A DNA stretch of 64,000 bases from Galaxea fascicularis (Eukaryota; Cnidaria; Anthozoa; Scleractinia; Euphylliidae). Made by a program: the position numbers and the translations under genes. Of this stretch, positions 34,430 through 48,000 are shown piece by piece; the stretch's first letter is position 1; each line of letters opens with the position of its first letter. Below the pieces are notes generated by a model, which worked only from the letters and a program-made list of their open reading frames with translations, searched no databases and had not been told where the DNA came from. Location of the stretch: the NCBI GenBank assembly GCA_948470475.1, contig OX419346.1, positions 602,001 through 666,000 of the forward strand, written 5' to 3'.

Positions 34430-37400
34430 ACTTCTAAAAACTCCCAAAACATGATTTCTATTCTTATTTGAGCTTTGTGCAAGATTTCAGCAAAGTTGAA
34501 ATTTTGACCAAAACCCAAAGGGGTTAACCCATGGTTTTGGCTCAAATTTGGAAGTTGGCTCAAACTTTGCCTATTTCAAAGAGGAGTCTAGAAATGATGT
34601 TTAAATGCTTCTAAAAACTCCCAAAACATGATTTCTATTCTTATTTGAGCTTTGTGCAAGATTTCAGCAAAGTTGAAATTTTGAGCAAAACCCAAAGGGG
34701 TTAACCCATGGTTTTGGCTCAAATTTGGAAGTTGGCTCAAACTTTGCCTATTTCAAAGAGGAGTCTAGAAATGATGTTTAAATGCTTCTAAAAACTCCCA
34801 AAACATGATTTCTATTCTTATTTGAGCTTTGTGCAAGATTTCAGCAAAGTTGAAATTTTGACCAAAACCCAAAGGGGTTAACCCATGGTTTTGGCTCAAA
34901 TTTGGAAGTTGGCTCAAACTTTGCCTATTTCAAAGAGGAGTCTAGAAATGATGTTTAAATGCTTCTAAAAACTCCCAAAACATGATTTCTATTCTTATTT
35001 GAGCTTTGTGCAAGATTTCAGCAAAGTTGAAATTTTGAGCAAAACCCAAAGGGGTTAACCCATGGTTTTGGCTCAAATTTGGAAGTTGGCTCAAACTTTG
35101 CCTATTTCAAAGAGGAGTCTAGAAATGATGTTTAAATGCTTCTAAAAACTCCCAAAACATGATTTCTATTCTTATTTGAGCTTTGTGCAAGATTTCAGCA
35201 AAGTTGAAATTTTGAGCAAAACCCAAAGGGGTTAACCCATGGTTTTGGCTCAAATTTGGAAGTTGGCTCAAACTTTGCCTATTTCAAAGAGGAGTCTAGA
35301 AATGATGTTTAAATGCTTCTAAAAACTCCCAAAACACAATTTCTATTCTTATTTGAGCTTTGTGCAAGATTTCAGCAAAGTTGAAATTTTGACCAAAACC
35401 CAAAGGGGTTAACCCATGGTTTTGGCTCAAATTTGGAAGTTGGCTCAAACTTTGCCTATTTCAAAGAGGAGTCTAGAGATGATGTTTAAATGCTTCTAAA
35501 AACTCCCAAAACATGATTTCTATTCTTATTTGAGCTTTGTGCAAGATTTCAGCAAAGTTGAAATTTTGACCAAAACCCAAAGGGGTTAACCCATGGTTTT
35601 GGCTCAAATTTGGAAGTTGGCTCAAACTTTGCCTATTTCAAAGAGGAGTCTAGAGATGATGTTTAAATGCTTCTAAAAACTCCCAAAACATGATTTCTAT
35701 TCTTATTTGAGCTTTGTGCAAGATTTCAGCAAAGTTGAAATTTTGAGCAAAACCCAAAGGGGTTAACCCATGGTTTTGGCTCAAATTTGGAAGTTGGCTC
35801 AAACTTTGCCTATTTCAAAGAGGAGTCTAGAAATGATGTTTAAATGCTTCTAAAAACTCCCAAAACATGATTTCTATTCTTATTTGAGCTTTGTGCAAGA
35901 TTTCAGCAAAGTTGAAATTTTGACCAAAACCCAAAGGGGTTAACCCATGGTTTTGGCTCAAATTTGGAAGTTGGCTCAAACTTTGCCTATTTCAAAGAGG
36001 AGTCTAGAAATGATGTTTAAATGCTTCTAAAAACTCCCAAAACATGATTTCTATTCTTATTTGAGCTTTGTGCAAGATTTCAGCAAAGTTGAAATTTTGA
36101 CCAAAACCCAAAGGGGTTAACCCATGGTTTTGGCTCAAATTTGGAAGTTGGCTCAAACTTTGCCTATTTCAAAGAGGAGTCTAGAGATGATGTTTAAATG
36201 CTTCTAAAAACTCCCAAAACATGATTTCTATTCTTATTTGAGCTTTGTGCAAAATTTCAGCAAAGTTGAAATTTTGACCAAAACCCAAAGGGGTTAACCC
36301 ATGGTTTTGGCTCAAATTTGGAAGTTGGCTCAAACTTTGCCTATTTCAAAGAGGAGTCTAGAAATGATGTTTAAATGCTTCTAAAAACTCCCAAAACATG
36401 ATTTCTATTCTTATTTGAGCTTTGTGCAAGATTTCAGCAAAGTTGAAATTTTGAGCAAAACCCAAAGGGGTTAACCCATGGTTTTGGCTCAAATTTGGAA
36501 GTTGGCTCAAACTTTGCCTATTTCAAAGAGGAGTCTAGAAATGATGTTTAAATGCTTCTAAAAACTCCCAAAACATGATTTCTATTCTTATTTGAGCTTT
36601 GTGCAAGATTTCAGCAAAGTTGAAATTTTGACCAAAACCCAAAGGGGTTAACCCATGGTTTTGGCTCAAATTTGGAAGTTGGCTCAAACTTTGCCTATTT
36701 CAAAGAGGAGTCTAGAAATGATGTTTAAATGCTTCTAAAAACTCCCAAAACATGATTTCTATTCTTATTTGAGCTTTGTGCAAGATTTCAGCAAAGTTGA
36801 AATTTTGAGCAAAACCCAAAGGGGTTAACCCATGGTTTTGGCTCAAATTTGGAAGTTGGCTCAAACTTTGCCTATTTCAAAGAGGAGTCTAGAAATGATG
36901 TTTAAATGCTTCTAAAAACTCCCAAAACATGATTTCTATTCTTATTTGAGCTTTGTGCAAGATTTCAGCAAAGTTGAAATTTTGACCAAAACCCAAAGGG
37001 GTTAACCCATGGTTTTGGCTCAAATTTGGAAGTTGGCTCAAACTTTGCCTATTTCAAAGAGGAGTCTAGAAATGATGTTTAAATGCTTCTAAAAACTCCC
37101 AAAACACAATTTCTATTCTTATTTGAGCTTTGTGCAAGATTTCAGCAAAGTTGAAATTTTGACCAAAACCCAAAGGGGTTAACCCATGGTTTTGGCTCAA
37201 ATTTGGAAGTTGGCTCAAACTTTGCCTATTTCAAAGAGGAGTCTAGAGATGATGTTTAAATGCTTCTAAAAACTCCCAAAACATGATATCTATTCTTATT
37301 TGAGCTTTGTGCAAGATTTCAGCAAAGTTGAAATTTTGACCAAAACCCAAAGGGGTTAACCCATGGTTTTGGCTCAAATTTGGAAGTTGGCTCAAACTTT

Positions 37401-37860
37401 GCCTATTTCAAAGAGGAGTCTAGAAATGATGTTTAAATGCTTCTAAAAACTCCCAAAACATGATTTCTATTCTTATTTGAGCTTTGTGCAAGATTTCAGC
37501 AAAGTTGAAATTTTGACCAAAACCCAAAGGGGTTAACCCATGGTTTTGGCTCAAATTTGGAAGTTGGCTCAAACTTTGCCTATTTCAAAGAGGAGTCTAG
37601 AAATGATGTTTAAATGCTTCTAAAAACTCCCAAAACATGATTTCTATTCTTATTTGAGCTTTGTGCAAGATTTCAGCAAAGTTGAAATTTTGACCAAAAC
37701 CCAAAGGGGTTAACCCATGGTTTTGGCTCAAATTTGGAAGTTGGCTCAAACTTTGCCTATTTCAAAGAGGAGTCTAGAGATGATGTTTAAATGCTTCTAA
37801 AAACTCCCAAAACATGATTTCTATTCTTATTTGAGCTTTGTGCAAAATTTCAGCAAAGTT
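34430..37860 (+). repeat. 10- and 9-monomer duplicated segment
   Basis: The double change ACATGATTT to ACACAATTT is found only at 35337 and 37107, 1770 bp (10 monomers) apart. Flanking A62G and phase-154 states match over about 34.43-35.2 kb versus 36.2-37.0 kb. The G129A variant (GCAAAATTT) at 36253 recurs at 37846, which is 9 monomers. The change of offset inside one segment indicates loss or gain of one monomer after or during duplication. Confidence 0.8.
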
Positions 37861-38099
37861 GAAATTTTGACCAAAACCCAAAGGGGTTAACCCATGGTTT
37901 TGGCTCAAATTTGGAAGTTGGCTCAAACTTTGCCTATTTCAAAGAGGAGTCTAGAAATTATGTTTAAATGCTTCTAAAAACTCCCAAAACATGATTTCTA
38001 TTCTTATTTGAGCTTTGTGCAAGATTTCAGCAAAGTTGAAATTTTGACCAAAACCCAAAGGGGTTAACCCATGGTTTTGGCTCAAATTTGGAAGTTGGC

Positions 38100-41000
38100 T
38101 CAAACTTTGCCTATTTCAAAGAGGAGTCTAGAGATGATGTTTAAATGCTTCTAAAAACTCCCAAAACATGATTTCTATTCTTATTTGAGCTTTGTGCAAG
38201 ATTTCAGCAAAGTTGAAATTTTGACCAAAACCCAAAGGGGTTAACCCATGGTTTTGGCTCAAATTTGGAAGTTGGCTCAAACTTTGCCTATTTCAAAGAG
38301 GAGTCTAGAAATGATGTTTAAATACTTCTAAAAACTCCCAAAACATGATTTCTATTCATATTTGAGCTTTGTGCAAGATTTCAGCAAAGTTGAAATTTTG
38401 ACCAAAACCCAAAGGGGTTAACCCATGGTTTTGGCTCAAATTTGGAAGTTGGCTCAACCTTTGCCTATTTCAAAGAGGAGTCTAGAAATGATGTTTAAAT
38501 GCTTCTAAAAACTCCCAAAACATGATTTCTATTCTTATTTGAGCTTTGTGCAAGATTTCAGCAAAGTTGAAATTTTGACCAAAACCCAAAGGGGTTAACC
38601 CATGGTTTTGGCTCAAATTTGGAAGTTGGCTCAAACTTTGCCTATTTCAAAGAGGAGTCTAGAGATGATGTTTAAATGCTTCTAAAAACTCCCAAAACAT
38701 GATTTCTATTCTTATTTGAGCTTTGTGCAAGATTTCAGCAAAGTTGAAATTTTGAGCAAAACCCAAAGGGGTTAACCCATGGTTTTGGCTCAAATTTGGA
38801 AGTTGGCTCAAACTTTGCCTATTTCAAAGAGGAGTCTAGAGATGATGTTTAAATGCTTCTAAAAACTCCCAAAACATGATTTCTATTCTTATTTGAGCTT
38901 TGTGCAAGATTTCAGCAAAGTTGAAATTTTGACCAAAACCCAAAGGGGTTAACCCATGGTTTTGGCTCAAATTTGGAAGTTGGCTCAAACTTTGCCTATT
39001 TCAAAGAGGAGTCTAGAAATGATGTTTAAATGCTTCTAAAAACTCCCAAAACATGATTTCTATTCTCATTTGAGCTTTGTGCAAGATTTCAGCAAAGTTG
39101 AAATTTTGACCAAAACCCAAAGGGGTTAACCCATGGTTTTGGCTCAAATTTGGAAGTTGGCTCAAACTTTGCCTATTTCAAAGAGGAGTCTAGAAATGAT
39201 GTTTAAATGCTTCTAAAAACTCCCAAAACATGATTTCTATTCTTATTTGAGCTTTGTGCAAGATTTCAGCAAAGTTGAAATGTTGACCAAAACCCAAAGG
39301 GGTTAACCCATGGTTTTGGCTCAAATTTGGAAGTTGGCTCAAACTTTGCCTATTTCAAAGAGGAGTCTAGAAATGATGTTTAAATGCTTCTAAAAACTCC
39401 CAAAACATGATTTCTATTCTTATTTGAGCTTTGTGCAAGATTTCAGCAAAGTTGAAATTTTGACCAAAACCCAAAGGGGTTAACCCATGGTTTTGGCTCA
39501 AATTTGGAAGTTGGCTCAAACTTTGCCTATTTCAAAGAGGAGTCTAGAAATGATGTTTAAATACTTCTAAAAACTCCCAAAACATGATTTCTATTCATAT
39601 TTGAGCTTTGTGCAAGATTTCAGCAAAGTTGAAATTTTGACCAAAACCCAAAGGGGTTAACCCATGGTTTTGGCTCAAATTTGGAAGTTGGCTCAACCTT
39701 TGCCTATTTCAAAGAGGAGTCTAGAAATGATGTTTAAATACTTCTAAAAACTCCCAAAACATGATTTCTATTCTCATTTGAGCTTTGTGCAAGATTTCAG
39801 CAAAGTTGAAATTTTGACCAAAACCCAAAGGGGTTAACCCATGGTTTTGGCTCAAATTTGGAAGTTGGCTCAAACTTTGCCTATTTCAAAGAGGAGTCTA
39901 GAAATGATGTTTAAATGCTTCTAAAAACTCCCAAAACATGATTTCTATTCTTATTTGAGCTTTGTGCAAGATTTCAGCAAAGTTGAAATTTTGACCAAAA
40001 CCCAAAGGGGTTAACCCATGGTTTTGGCTCAAATTTGGAAGTTGGCTCAAACTTTGCCTATTTCAAAGAGGAGTCTAGAAATGATGTTTAAATGCTTCTA
40101 AAAACTCCCAAAACATGATTTCTATTCTTATTTGAGCTTTGTGCAAGATTTCAGCAAAGTTGAAATTTTGACCAAAACCCAAAGGGGTTAACCCATGGTT
40201 TTGGCTCAAATTTGGAAGTTGGCTCAAACTTTGCCTATTTCAAAGAGGAGTCTAGAAATGATGTTTAAATGCTTCTAAAAACTCCCAAAACATGATTTCT
40301 ATTCTTATTTGAGCTTTGTGCAAGATTTCAGCAAAGTTGAAATTTTGACCAAAACCCAAAGGGGTTAACCCATGGTTTTGGCTCAAATTTGGAAGTTGGC
40401 TCAAACTTTGCCTATTTCAAAGAGGAGTCTAGAAATGATGTTTAAATGCTTCTAAAAACTCCCAAAACATGATTTCTATTCTTATTTGAGCTTTGTGCAA
40501 GATTTCAGCAAAGTTGAAATTTTGACCAAAACCCAAAGGGGTCAACCCATGGTTTTGGCTCAAATTTGGAAGTTGGCTCAAACTTTGCCTGTTTCAAAGA
40601 GGAGTCTAGAAATGATGTTTAAATGCTTCTAAAAACTCCCAAAACATGATTTCTATTCTTATTTGAGCTTTGTGCAAGATTTCAGCAAAGTTGAAATTTT
40701 GACCAAAACCCAAAGGGGTTAACCCATGGTTTTGGCTCAAATTTGGAAGTTGGCTCAAACTTTGCCTATTTCAAAGAGGAGTCTAGAAATGATGTTTAAA
40801 TGCTTCTAAAAACTCCCAAAACATGATTTCTATTCTCATTTGAGCTTTGTGCAAGATTTCAGCAAAGTTGAAATTTTGACCAAAACCCAAAGGGGTTAAC
40901 CCATGGTTTTGGCTCAAATTTGGAAGTTGGCTCAAACTTTGCCTATTTCAAAGAGGAGTCTAGAAATGATGTTTAAATGCTTCTAAAAACTCCCAAAACA

Positions 41001-41770
41001 TGATTTCTATTCTTATTTGAGCTTTGTGCAAGATTTCAGCAAAGTTGAAATGTTGACCAAAACCCAAAGGGGTTAACCCATGGTTTTGGCTCAAATTTGG
41101 AAGTTGGCTCAAACTTTGCCTATTTCAAAGAGGAGTCTAGAAATGATGTTTAAATGCTTCTAAAAACTCCCAAAACATGATTTCTATTCTTATTTGAGCT
41201 TTGTGCAAGATTTCAGCAAAGTTGAAATTTTGACCAAAACCCAAAGGGGTTAACCCATGGTTTTGGCTCAAATTTGGAAGTTGGCTCAAACTTTGCCTAT
41301 TTCAAAGAGGAGTCTAGAAATGATGTTTAAATACTTCTAAAAACTCCCAAAACATGATTTCTATTCATATTTGAGCTTTGTGCAAGATTTCAGCAAAGTT
41401 GAAATTTTGACCAAAACCCAAAGGGGTTAACCCATGGTTTTGGCTCAAATTTGGAAGTTGGCTCAAACTTTGCCTATTTCAAAGAGGAGTCTAGAAATGA
41501 TGTTTAAATGCTTCTAAAAACTCCCAAAACATGATTTCTATTCTCATTTGAGCTTTGTGCAAGATTTCAGCAAAGTTGAAATTTTGACCAAAACCCAAAG
41601 GGGTTAACCCATGGTTTTGGCTCAAATTTGGAAGTTGGCTCAAACTTTGCCTATTTCAAAGAGGAGTCTAGAAATGATGTTTAAATGCTTCTAAAAACTC
41701 CCAAAACATGATTTCTATTCTTATTTGAGCTTTGTGCAAGATTTCAGCAAAGTTGAAATGTTGACCAAAA
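38100..41770 (+). repeat. Signature block related to the 30-monomer repeat, with 10- and 4-monomer offsets
   Basis: 38.1-39.1 kb carries the ordered set G76A, T110A (38358), A33C, A62G, C154G, A62G, T111C that reappears at 45.4-46.2 kb (offset 7080 bp, 40 monomers) and 50.7-51.5 kb. Within the block, T149G (GAAATGTTG) at 39282 and T110A at 39597 recur 10 monomers later at 41052 and 41367, and T149G again 4 monomers later at 41760. Confidence 0.82.
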
Positions 41771-42075
41771 CCCAAAGGGGTTAACCCATGGTTTTGGCTC
41801 AAATTTGGAAGTTGGCTCAAACTTTGCCTATTTCAAAGAGGAGTCTAGAAATGATGTTTAAATGCTTCTAAAAACTCCCAAAACATGATTTCTATTCTTA
41901 TTTGAGCTTTGTGCAAGATTTCAGCAAAGTTGAAATTTTGACCAAAACCCAAAGGGGTTAACCCATGGTTTTGGCTCAAATTTGGAAGTTGGCTCAAACT
42001 TTGCCTATTTCAAAGAGGAGTCTAGAAATGATGTTTAAATACTTCTAAAAACTCCCAAAACATGATTTCTATTCT

Positions 42076-45000
42076 CATTTGAGCTTTGTGCAAGATTTCA
42101 GCAAAGTTGAAATTTTGACCAAAACCCAAAGGGGTTAACCCATGGTTTTGGCTCAAATTTGGAAGTTGGCTCAACCTTTGCCTATTTCAAAGAGGAGTCT
42201 AGAAATGATGTTTAAATACTTCTAAAAACTCCCAAAACATGATTTCTATTCTCATTTGAGCTTTGTGCAAGATTTCAGCAAAGTTGAAATTTTGACCAAA
42301 ACCCAAAGGGGTTAACCCATGGTTTTGGCTCAAATTTGGAAGTTGGCTCAAACTTTGCCTATTTCAAAGAGGAGTCTAGAAATGATGTTTAAATGCTTCT
42401 AAAAACTCCCAAAACATGATTTCTATTCTTATTTGAGCTTTGTGCAAGATTTCAGCAAAGTTGAAATTTTGACCAAAACCCAAAGGGGTTAACCCATGGT
42501 TTTGGCTCAAATTTGGAAGTTGGCTCAAACTTTGCCTATTTCAAAGAGGAGTCTAGAAATGATGTTTAAATGCTTCTAAAAACTCCCAAAACATGATTTC
42601 TATTCTTATTTGAGCTTTGTGCAAGATTTCAGCAAAGTTGAAATTTTGACCAAAACCCAAAGGGGTTAACCCATGGTTTTGGCTCAAATTTGGAAGTTGG
42701 CTCAAACTTTGCCTATTTCAAAGAGGAGTCTAGAAATGATGTTTAAATGCTTCTAAAAACTCCCAAAACATGATTTCTATTCTTATTTGAGCTTTGTGCA
42801 AGATTTCAGCAAAGTTGAAATTTTGACCAAAACCCAAAGGGGTCAACCCATGGTTTTGGCTCAAATTTGGAAGTTGGCTCAAACTTTGCCTGTTTCAAAG
42901 AGGAGTCTAGAAATGATGTTTAAATGCTTCTAAAAACTCCCAAAACATGATTTCTATTCTTATTTGAGCTTTGTGCAAGATTTCAGCAAAGTTGAAATTT
43001 TGACCAAAACCCAAAGGGGTTAACCCATGGTTTTGGCTCAAATTTGGAAGTTGGCTCAAACTTTGCCTATTTCAAAGAGGAGTCTAGAAATGATGTTTAA
43101 ATGCTTCTAAAAACTCCCAAAACATGATTTCTATTCTTATTTGAGCTTTGTGCAAGATTTCAGCAAAGTTGAAATTTTGAGCAAAACCCAAAGGGGTTAA
43201 CCCATGGTTTTGGCTCAAATTTGGAAGTTGGCTCAAACTTTGCCTATTTCAAAGAGGAGTCTAGAAATGATGTTTAAATGCTTCTAAAAACTCCCAAAAC
43301 ATGATTTCTATTCTTATTTGAGCTTTGTGCAAGATTTCAGCAAAGTTGAAATTTTGAGCAAAACCCAAAGGGGTTAACCCATGGTTTTGGCTCAAATTTG
43401 GAAGTTGGCTCAAACTTTGCCTATTTCAAAGAGGAGTCTAGAAATGATGTTTAAATGCTTCTAAAAACTCCCAAAACATGATTTCTATTCTCATTTGAGC
43501 TTTGTGCAAGATTTCAGCAAAGTTGAAATTTTGAGCAAAACCCAAAGGGGTTAACCCATGGTTTTGGCTCAAATTTGGAAGTTGGCTCAAACTTTGCCTA
43601 TTTCAAAGAGGAGTCTAGAAATGATGTTTAAATGCTTCTAAAAACTCCCAAAACATGATTTCTATTCTCATTTGAGCTTTGTGCAAGATTTCAGCAAAGT
43701 TGAAATTTTGACCAAAACCCAAAGGGGTTAACCCATGGTTTTGGCTCAAATTTGGAAGTTGGCTCAAACTTTGCCTATTTCAAAGAGGAGTCTAGAAATG
43801 ATGTTTAAATGCTTCTAAAAACTCCCAAAACATGATTTCTATTCTTATTTGAGCTTTGTGCAAGATTTCAGCAAAGTTGAAATTTTGACCAAAACCCAAA
43901 GGGGTTAACCCATGGTTTTGGCTCAAATTTGGAAGTTGGCTCAAACTTTGCCTATTTCAAAGAGGAGTCTAGAAATGATGTTTAAATGCTTCTAAAAACT
44001 CCCAAAACATGATTTCTATTCTTATTTGAGCTTTGTGCAAGATTTCAGCAAAGTTGAAATTTTGAGCAAAACCCAAAGGGGTTAACCCATGGTTTTGGCT
44101 CAAATTTGGAAGTTGGCTCAAACTTTGCCTATTTCAAAGAGGAGTCTAGAAATGATGTTTAAATGCTTCTAAAAACTCCCAAAACATGATTTCTATTCTT
44201 ATTTGAGCTTTGTGCAAGATTTCAGCAAAGTTGAAATTTTGACCAAAACCCAAAGGGGTTAACCCATGGTTTTGGCTCAAATTTGGAAGTTGGCTCAAAC
44301 TTTGCCTATTTCAAAGAGGAGTCTAGAAATGATGTTTAAATGCTTCTAAAAACTCCCAAAACATGATTTCTATTCTTATTTGAGCTTTGTGCAAGATTTC
44401 AGCAAAGTTGAAATTTTGACCAAAACCCAAAGGGGTTAACCCATGGTTTTGGCTCAAATTTGGAAGTTGGCTCAAACTTTGCCTATTTCAAAGAGGAGTC
44501 TAGAGATGATGTTTAAATGCTTCTAAAAACTCCCAAAACATGATTTCTATTCTTATTTGAGCTTTGTGCAAGATTTCAGCAAAGTTGAAATTTTGAGCAA
44601 AACCCAAAGGGGTTAACCCATGGTTTTGGCTCAAATTTGGAAGTTGGCTCAAACTTTGCCTATTTCAAAGATGAGTCTAGAGATGATGTTTAAATGCTTC
44701 TAAAAACTCCCAAAACATGATTTCTATTCTTATTTGAGCTTTGTGCAAGATTTCAGCAAAGTTGAAATTTTGACCAAAACCCAAAGGGGTTAACCCATGG
44801 TTTTGGCTCAAATTTGGAAGTTGGCTCAAACTTTGCCTATTTCAAAGAGGAGTCTAGAAATGATGTTTAAATGCTTCTAAAAACTCTCAAAACATGATTT
44901 CTATTCTCATTTGAGCTTTGTGCAAGATTTCAGCAAAGTTGAAATTTTGACCAAAACCCAAAGGGGTTAACCCATGGTTTTGGCTCAAATTTGGAAGTTG

Positions 45001-48000
45001 GCTCAAACTTTGCCTATTTCAAAGAGGAGTCTAGAAATGATGTTTAAATGCTTCTAAAAACTCCCAAAACATGATTTCTATTCTTATTTGAGCTTTGTGC
45101 AAGATTTCAGCAAAGTTGAAATTTTGACCAAAACCCAAAGGGGTTAACCCATGGTTTTGGCTCAAATTTGGAAGTTGGCTCAAACTTTGCCTATTTCAAA
45201 GAGGAGTCTAGAAATGATGTTTAAATGCTTCTAAAAACTCCCAAAACATGATTTCTATTCTTATTTGAGCTTTGTGCAAGATTTCAGCAAAGTTGAAATT
45301 TTGACCAAAACCCAAAGGGGTTAACCCATGGTTTTGGCTCAAATTTGGAAGTTGGCTCAAACTTTGCCTATTTCAAAGAGGAGTCTAGAAATGATGTTTA
45401 AATACTTCTAAAAACTCCCAAAACATGATTTCTATTCATATTTGAGCTTTGTGCAAGATTTCAGCAAAGTTGAAATTTTGACCAAAACCCAAAGGGGTTA
45501 ACCCATGGTTTTGGCTCAAATTTGGAAGTTGGCTCAACCTTTGCCTATTTCAAAGAGGAGTCTAGAAATGATGTTTAAATGCTTCTAAAAACTCCCAAAA
45601 CATGATTTCTATTCTTATTTGAGCTTTGTGCAAGATTTCAGCAAAGTTGAAATTTTGACCAAAACCCAAAGGGGTTAACCCATGGTTTTGGCTCAAATTT
45701 GGAAGTTGGCTCAAACTTTGCCTATTTCAAAGAGGAGTCTAGAGATGATGTTTAAATGCTTCTAAAAACTCCCAAAACATGATTTCTATTCTTATTTGAG
45801 CTTTGTGCAAGATTTCAGCAAAGTTGAAATTTTGAGCAAAACCCAAAGGGGTTAACCCATGGTTTTGGCTCAAATTTGGAAGTTGGCTCAAACTTTGCCT
45901 ATTTCAAAGAGGAGTCTAGAGATGATGTTTAAATGCTTCTAAAAACTCCCAAAACATGATTTCTATTCTTATTTGAGCTTTGTGCAAGATTTCAGCAAAG
46001 TTGAAATTTTGACCAAAACCCAAAGGGGTTAACCCATGGTTTTGGCTCAAATTTGGAAGTTGGCTCAAACTTTGCCTATTTCAAAGAGGAGTCTAGAAAT
46101 GATGTTTAAATGCTTCTAAAAACTCCCAAAACATGATTTCTATTCTCATTTGAGCTTTGTGCAAGATTTCAGCAAAGTTGAAATTTTGACCAAAACCCAA
46201 AGGGGTTAACCCATGGTTTTGGCTCAAATTTGGAAGTTGGCTCAAACTTTGCCTATTTCAAAGAGGAGTCTAGAAATGATGTTTAAATGCTTCTAAAAAC
46301 TCCCAAAACATGATTTCTATTCTTATTTGAGCTTTGTGCAAGATTTCAGCAAAGTTGAAATTTTGACCAAAACCCAAAGGGGTTAACCCATGGTTTTGGC
46401 TCAAATTTGGAAGTTGGCTCAAACTTTGCCTATTTCAAAGAGGAGTCTAGAAATGATGTTTAAATGCTTCTAAAAACTCCCAAAACATGATTTCTATTCT
46501 TATTTGAGCTTTGTGCAAGATTTCAGCAAAGTTGAAATTTTGACCAAAACCCAAAGGGGTTAACCCATGGTTTTGGCTCAAATTTGGAAGTTGGCTCAAA
46601 CTTTGCCTATTTCAAAGAGGAGTCTAGAAATGATGTTTAAATACTTCTAAAAACTCCCAAAACATGATTTCTATTCATATTTGAGCTTTGTGCAAGATTT
46701 CAGCAAAGTTGAAATTTTGACCAAAACCCAAAGGGGTTAACCCATGGTTTTGGCTCAAATTTGGAAGTTGGCTCAAACTTTGCCTATTTCAAAGAGGAGT
46801 CTAGAAATGATGTTTAAATGCTTCTAAAAACTCCCAAAACATGATTTCTATTCTCATTTGAGCTTTGTGCAAGATTTCAGCAAAGTTGAAATTTTGACCA
46901 AAACCCAAAGGGGTTAACCCATGGTTTTGGCTCAAATTTGGAAGTTGGCTCAAACTTTGCCTATTTCAAAGAGGAGTCTAGAAATGATGTTTAAATGCTT
47001 CTAAAAACTCCCAAAACATGATTTCTATTCTTATTTGAGCTTTGTGCAAGATTTCAGCAAAGTTGAAATTTTGAGCAAAACCCAAAGGGGTTAACCCATG
47101 GTTTTGGCTCAAATTTGGAAGTTGGCTCAAACTTTGCCTATTTCAAAGAGGAGTCTAGAAATGATGTTTAAATGCTTCTAAAAACTCCCAAAACATGATT
47201 TCTATTCTTATTTGAGCTTTGTGCAAGATTTCAGCAAAGTTGAAATTTTGACCAAAACCCAAAGGGGTTAACCCATGGTTTTGGCTCAAATTTGGAAGTT
47301 GGCTCAAACTTTGCCTATTTCAAAGAGGAGTCTAGAAATGATGTTTAAATACTTCTAAAAACTCCCAAAACATGATTTCTATTCATATTTGAGCTTTGTG
47401 CAAGATTTCAGCAAAGTTGAAATTTTGACCAAAACCCAAAGGGGTTAACCCATGGTTTTGGCTCAAATTTGGAAGTTGGCTCAACCTTTGCCTATTTCAA
47501 AGAGGAGTCTAGAAATGATGTTTAAATACTTCTAAAAACTCCCAAAACATGATTTCTATTCTCATTTGAGCTTTGTGCAAGATTTCAGCAAAGTTGAAAT
47601 TTTGACCAAAACCCAAAGGGGTTAACCCATGGTTTTGGCTCAAATTTGGAAGTTGGCTCAAACTTTGCCTATTTCAAAGAGGAGTCTAGAAATGATGTTT
47701 AAATGCTTCTAAAAACTCCCAAAACATGATTTCTATTCTTATTTGAGCTTTGTGCAAGATTTCAGCAAAGTTGAAATTTTGACCAAAACCCAAAGGGGTT
47801 AACCCATGGTTTTGGCTCAAATTTGGAAGTTGGCTCAAACTTTGCCTATTTCAAAGAGGAGTCTAGAAATGATGTTTAAATGCTTCTAAAAACTCTCAAA
47901 ACATGATTTCTATTCTTATTTGAGCTTTGTGCAAGATTTCAGCAAAGTTGAAATTTTGACCAAAACCCAAAGGGGTTAACCCATGGTTTTGGCTCAAATT

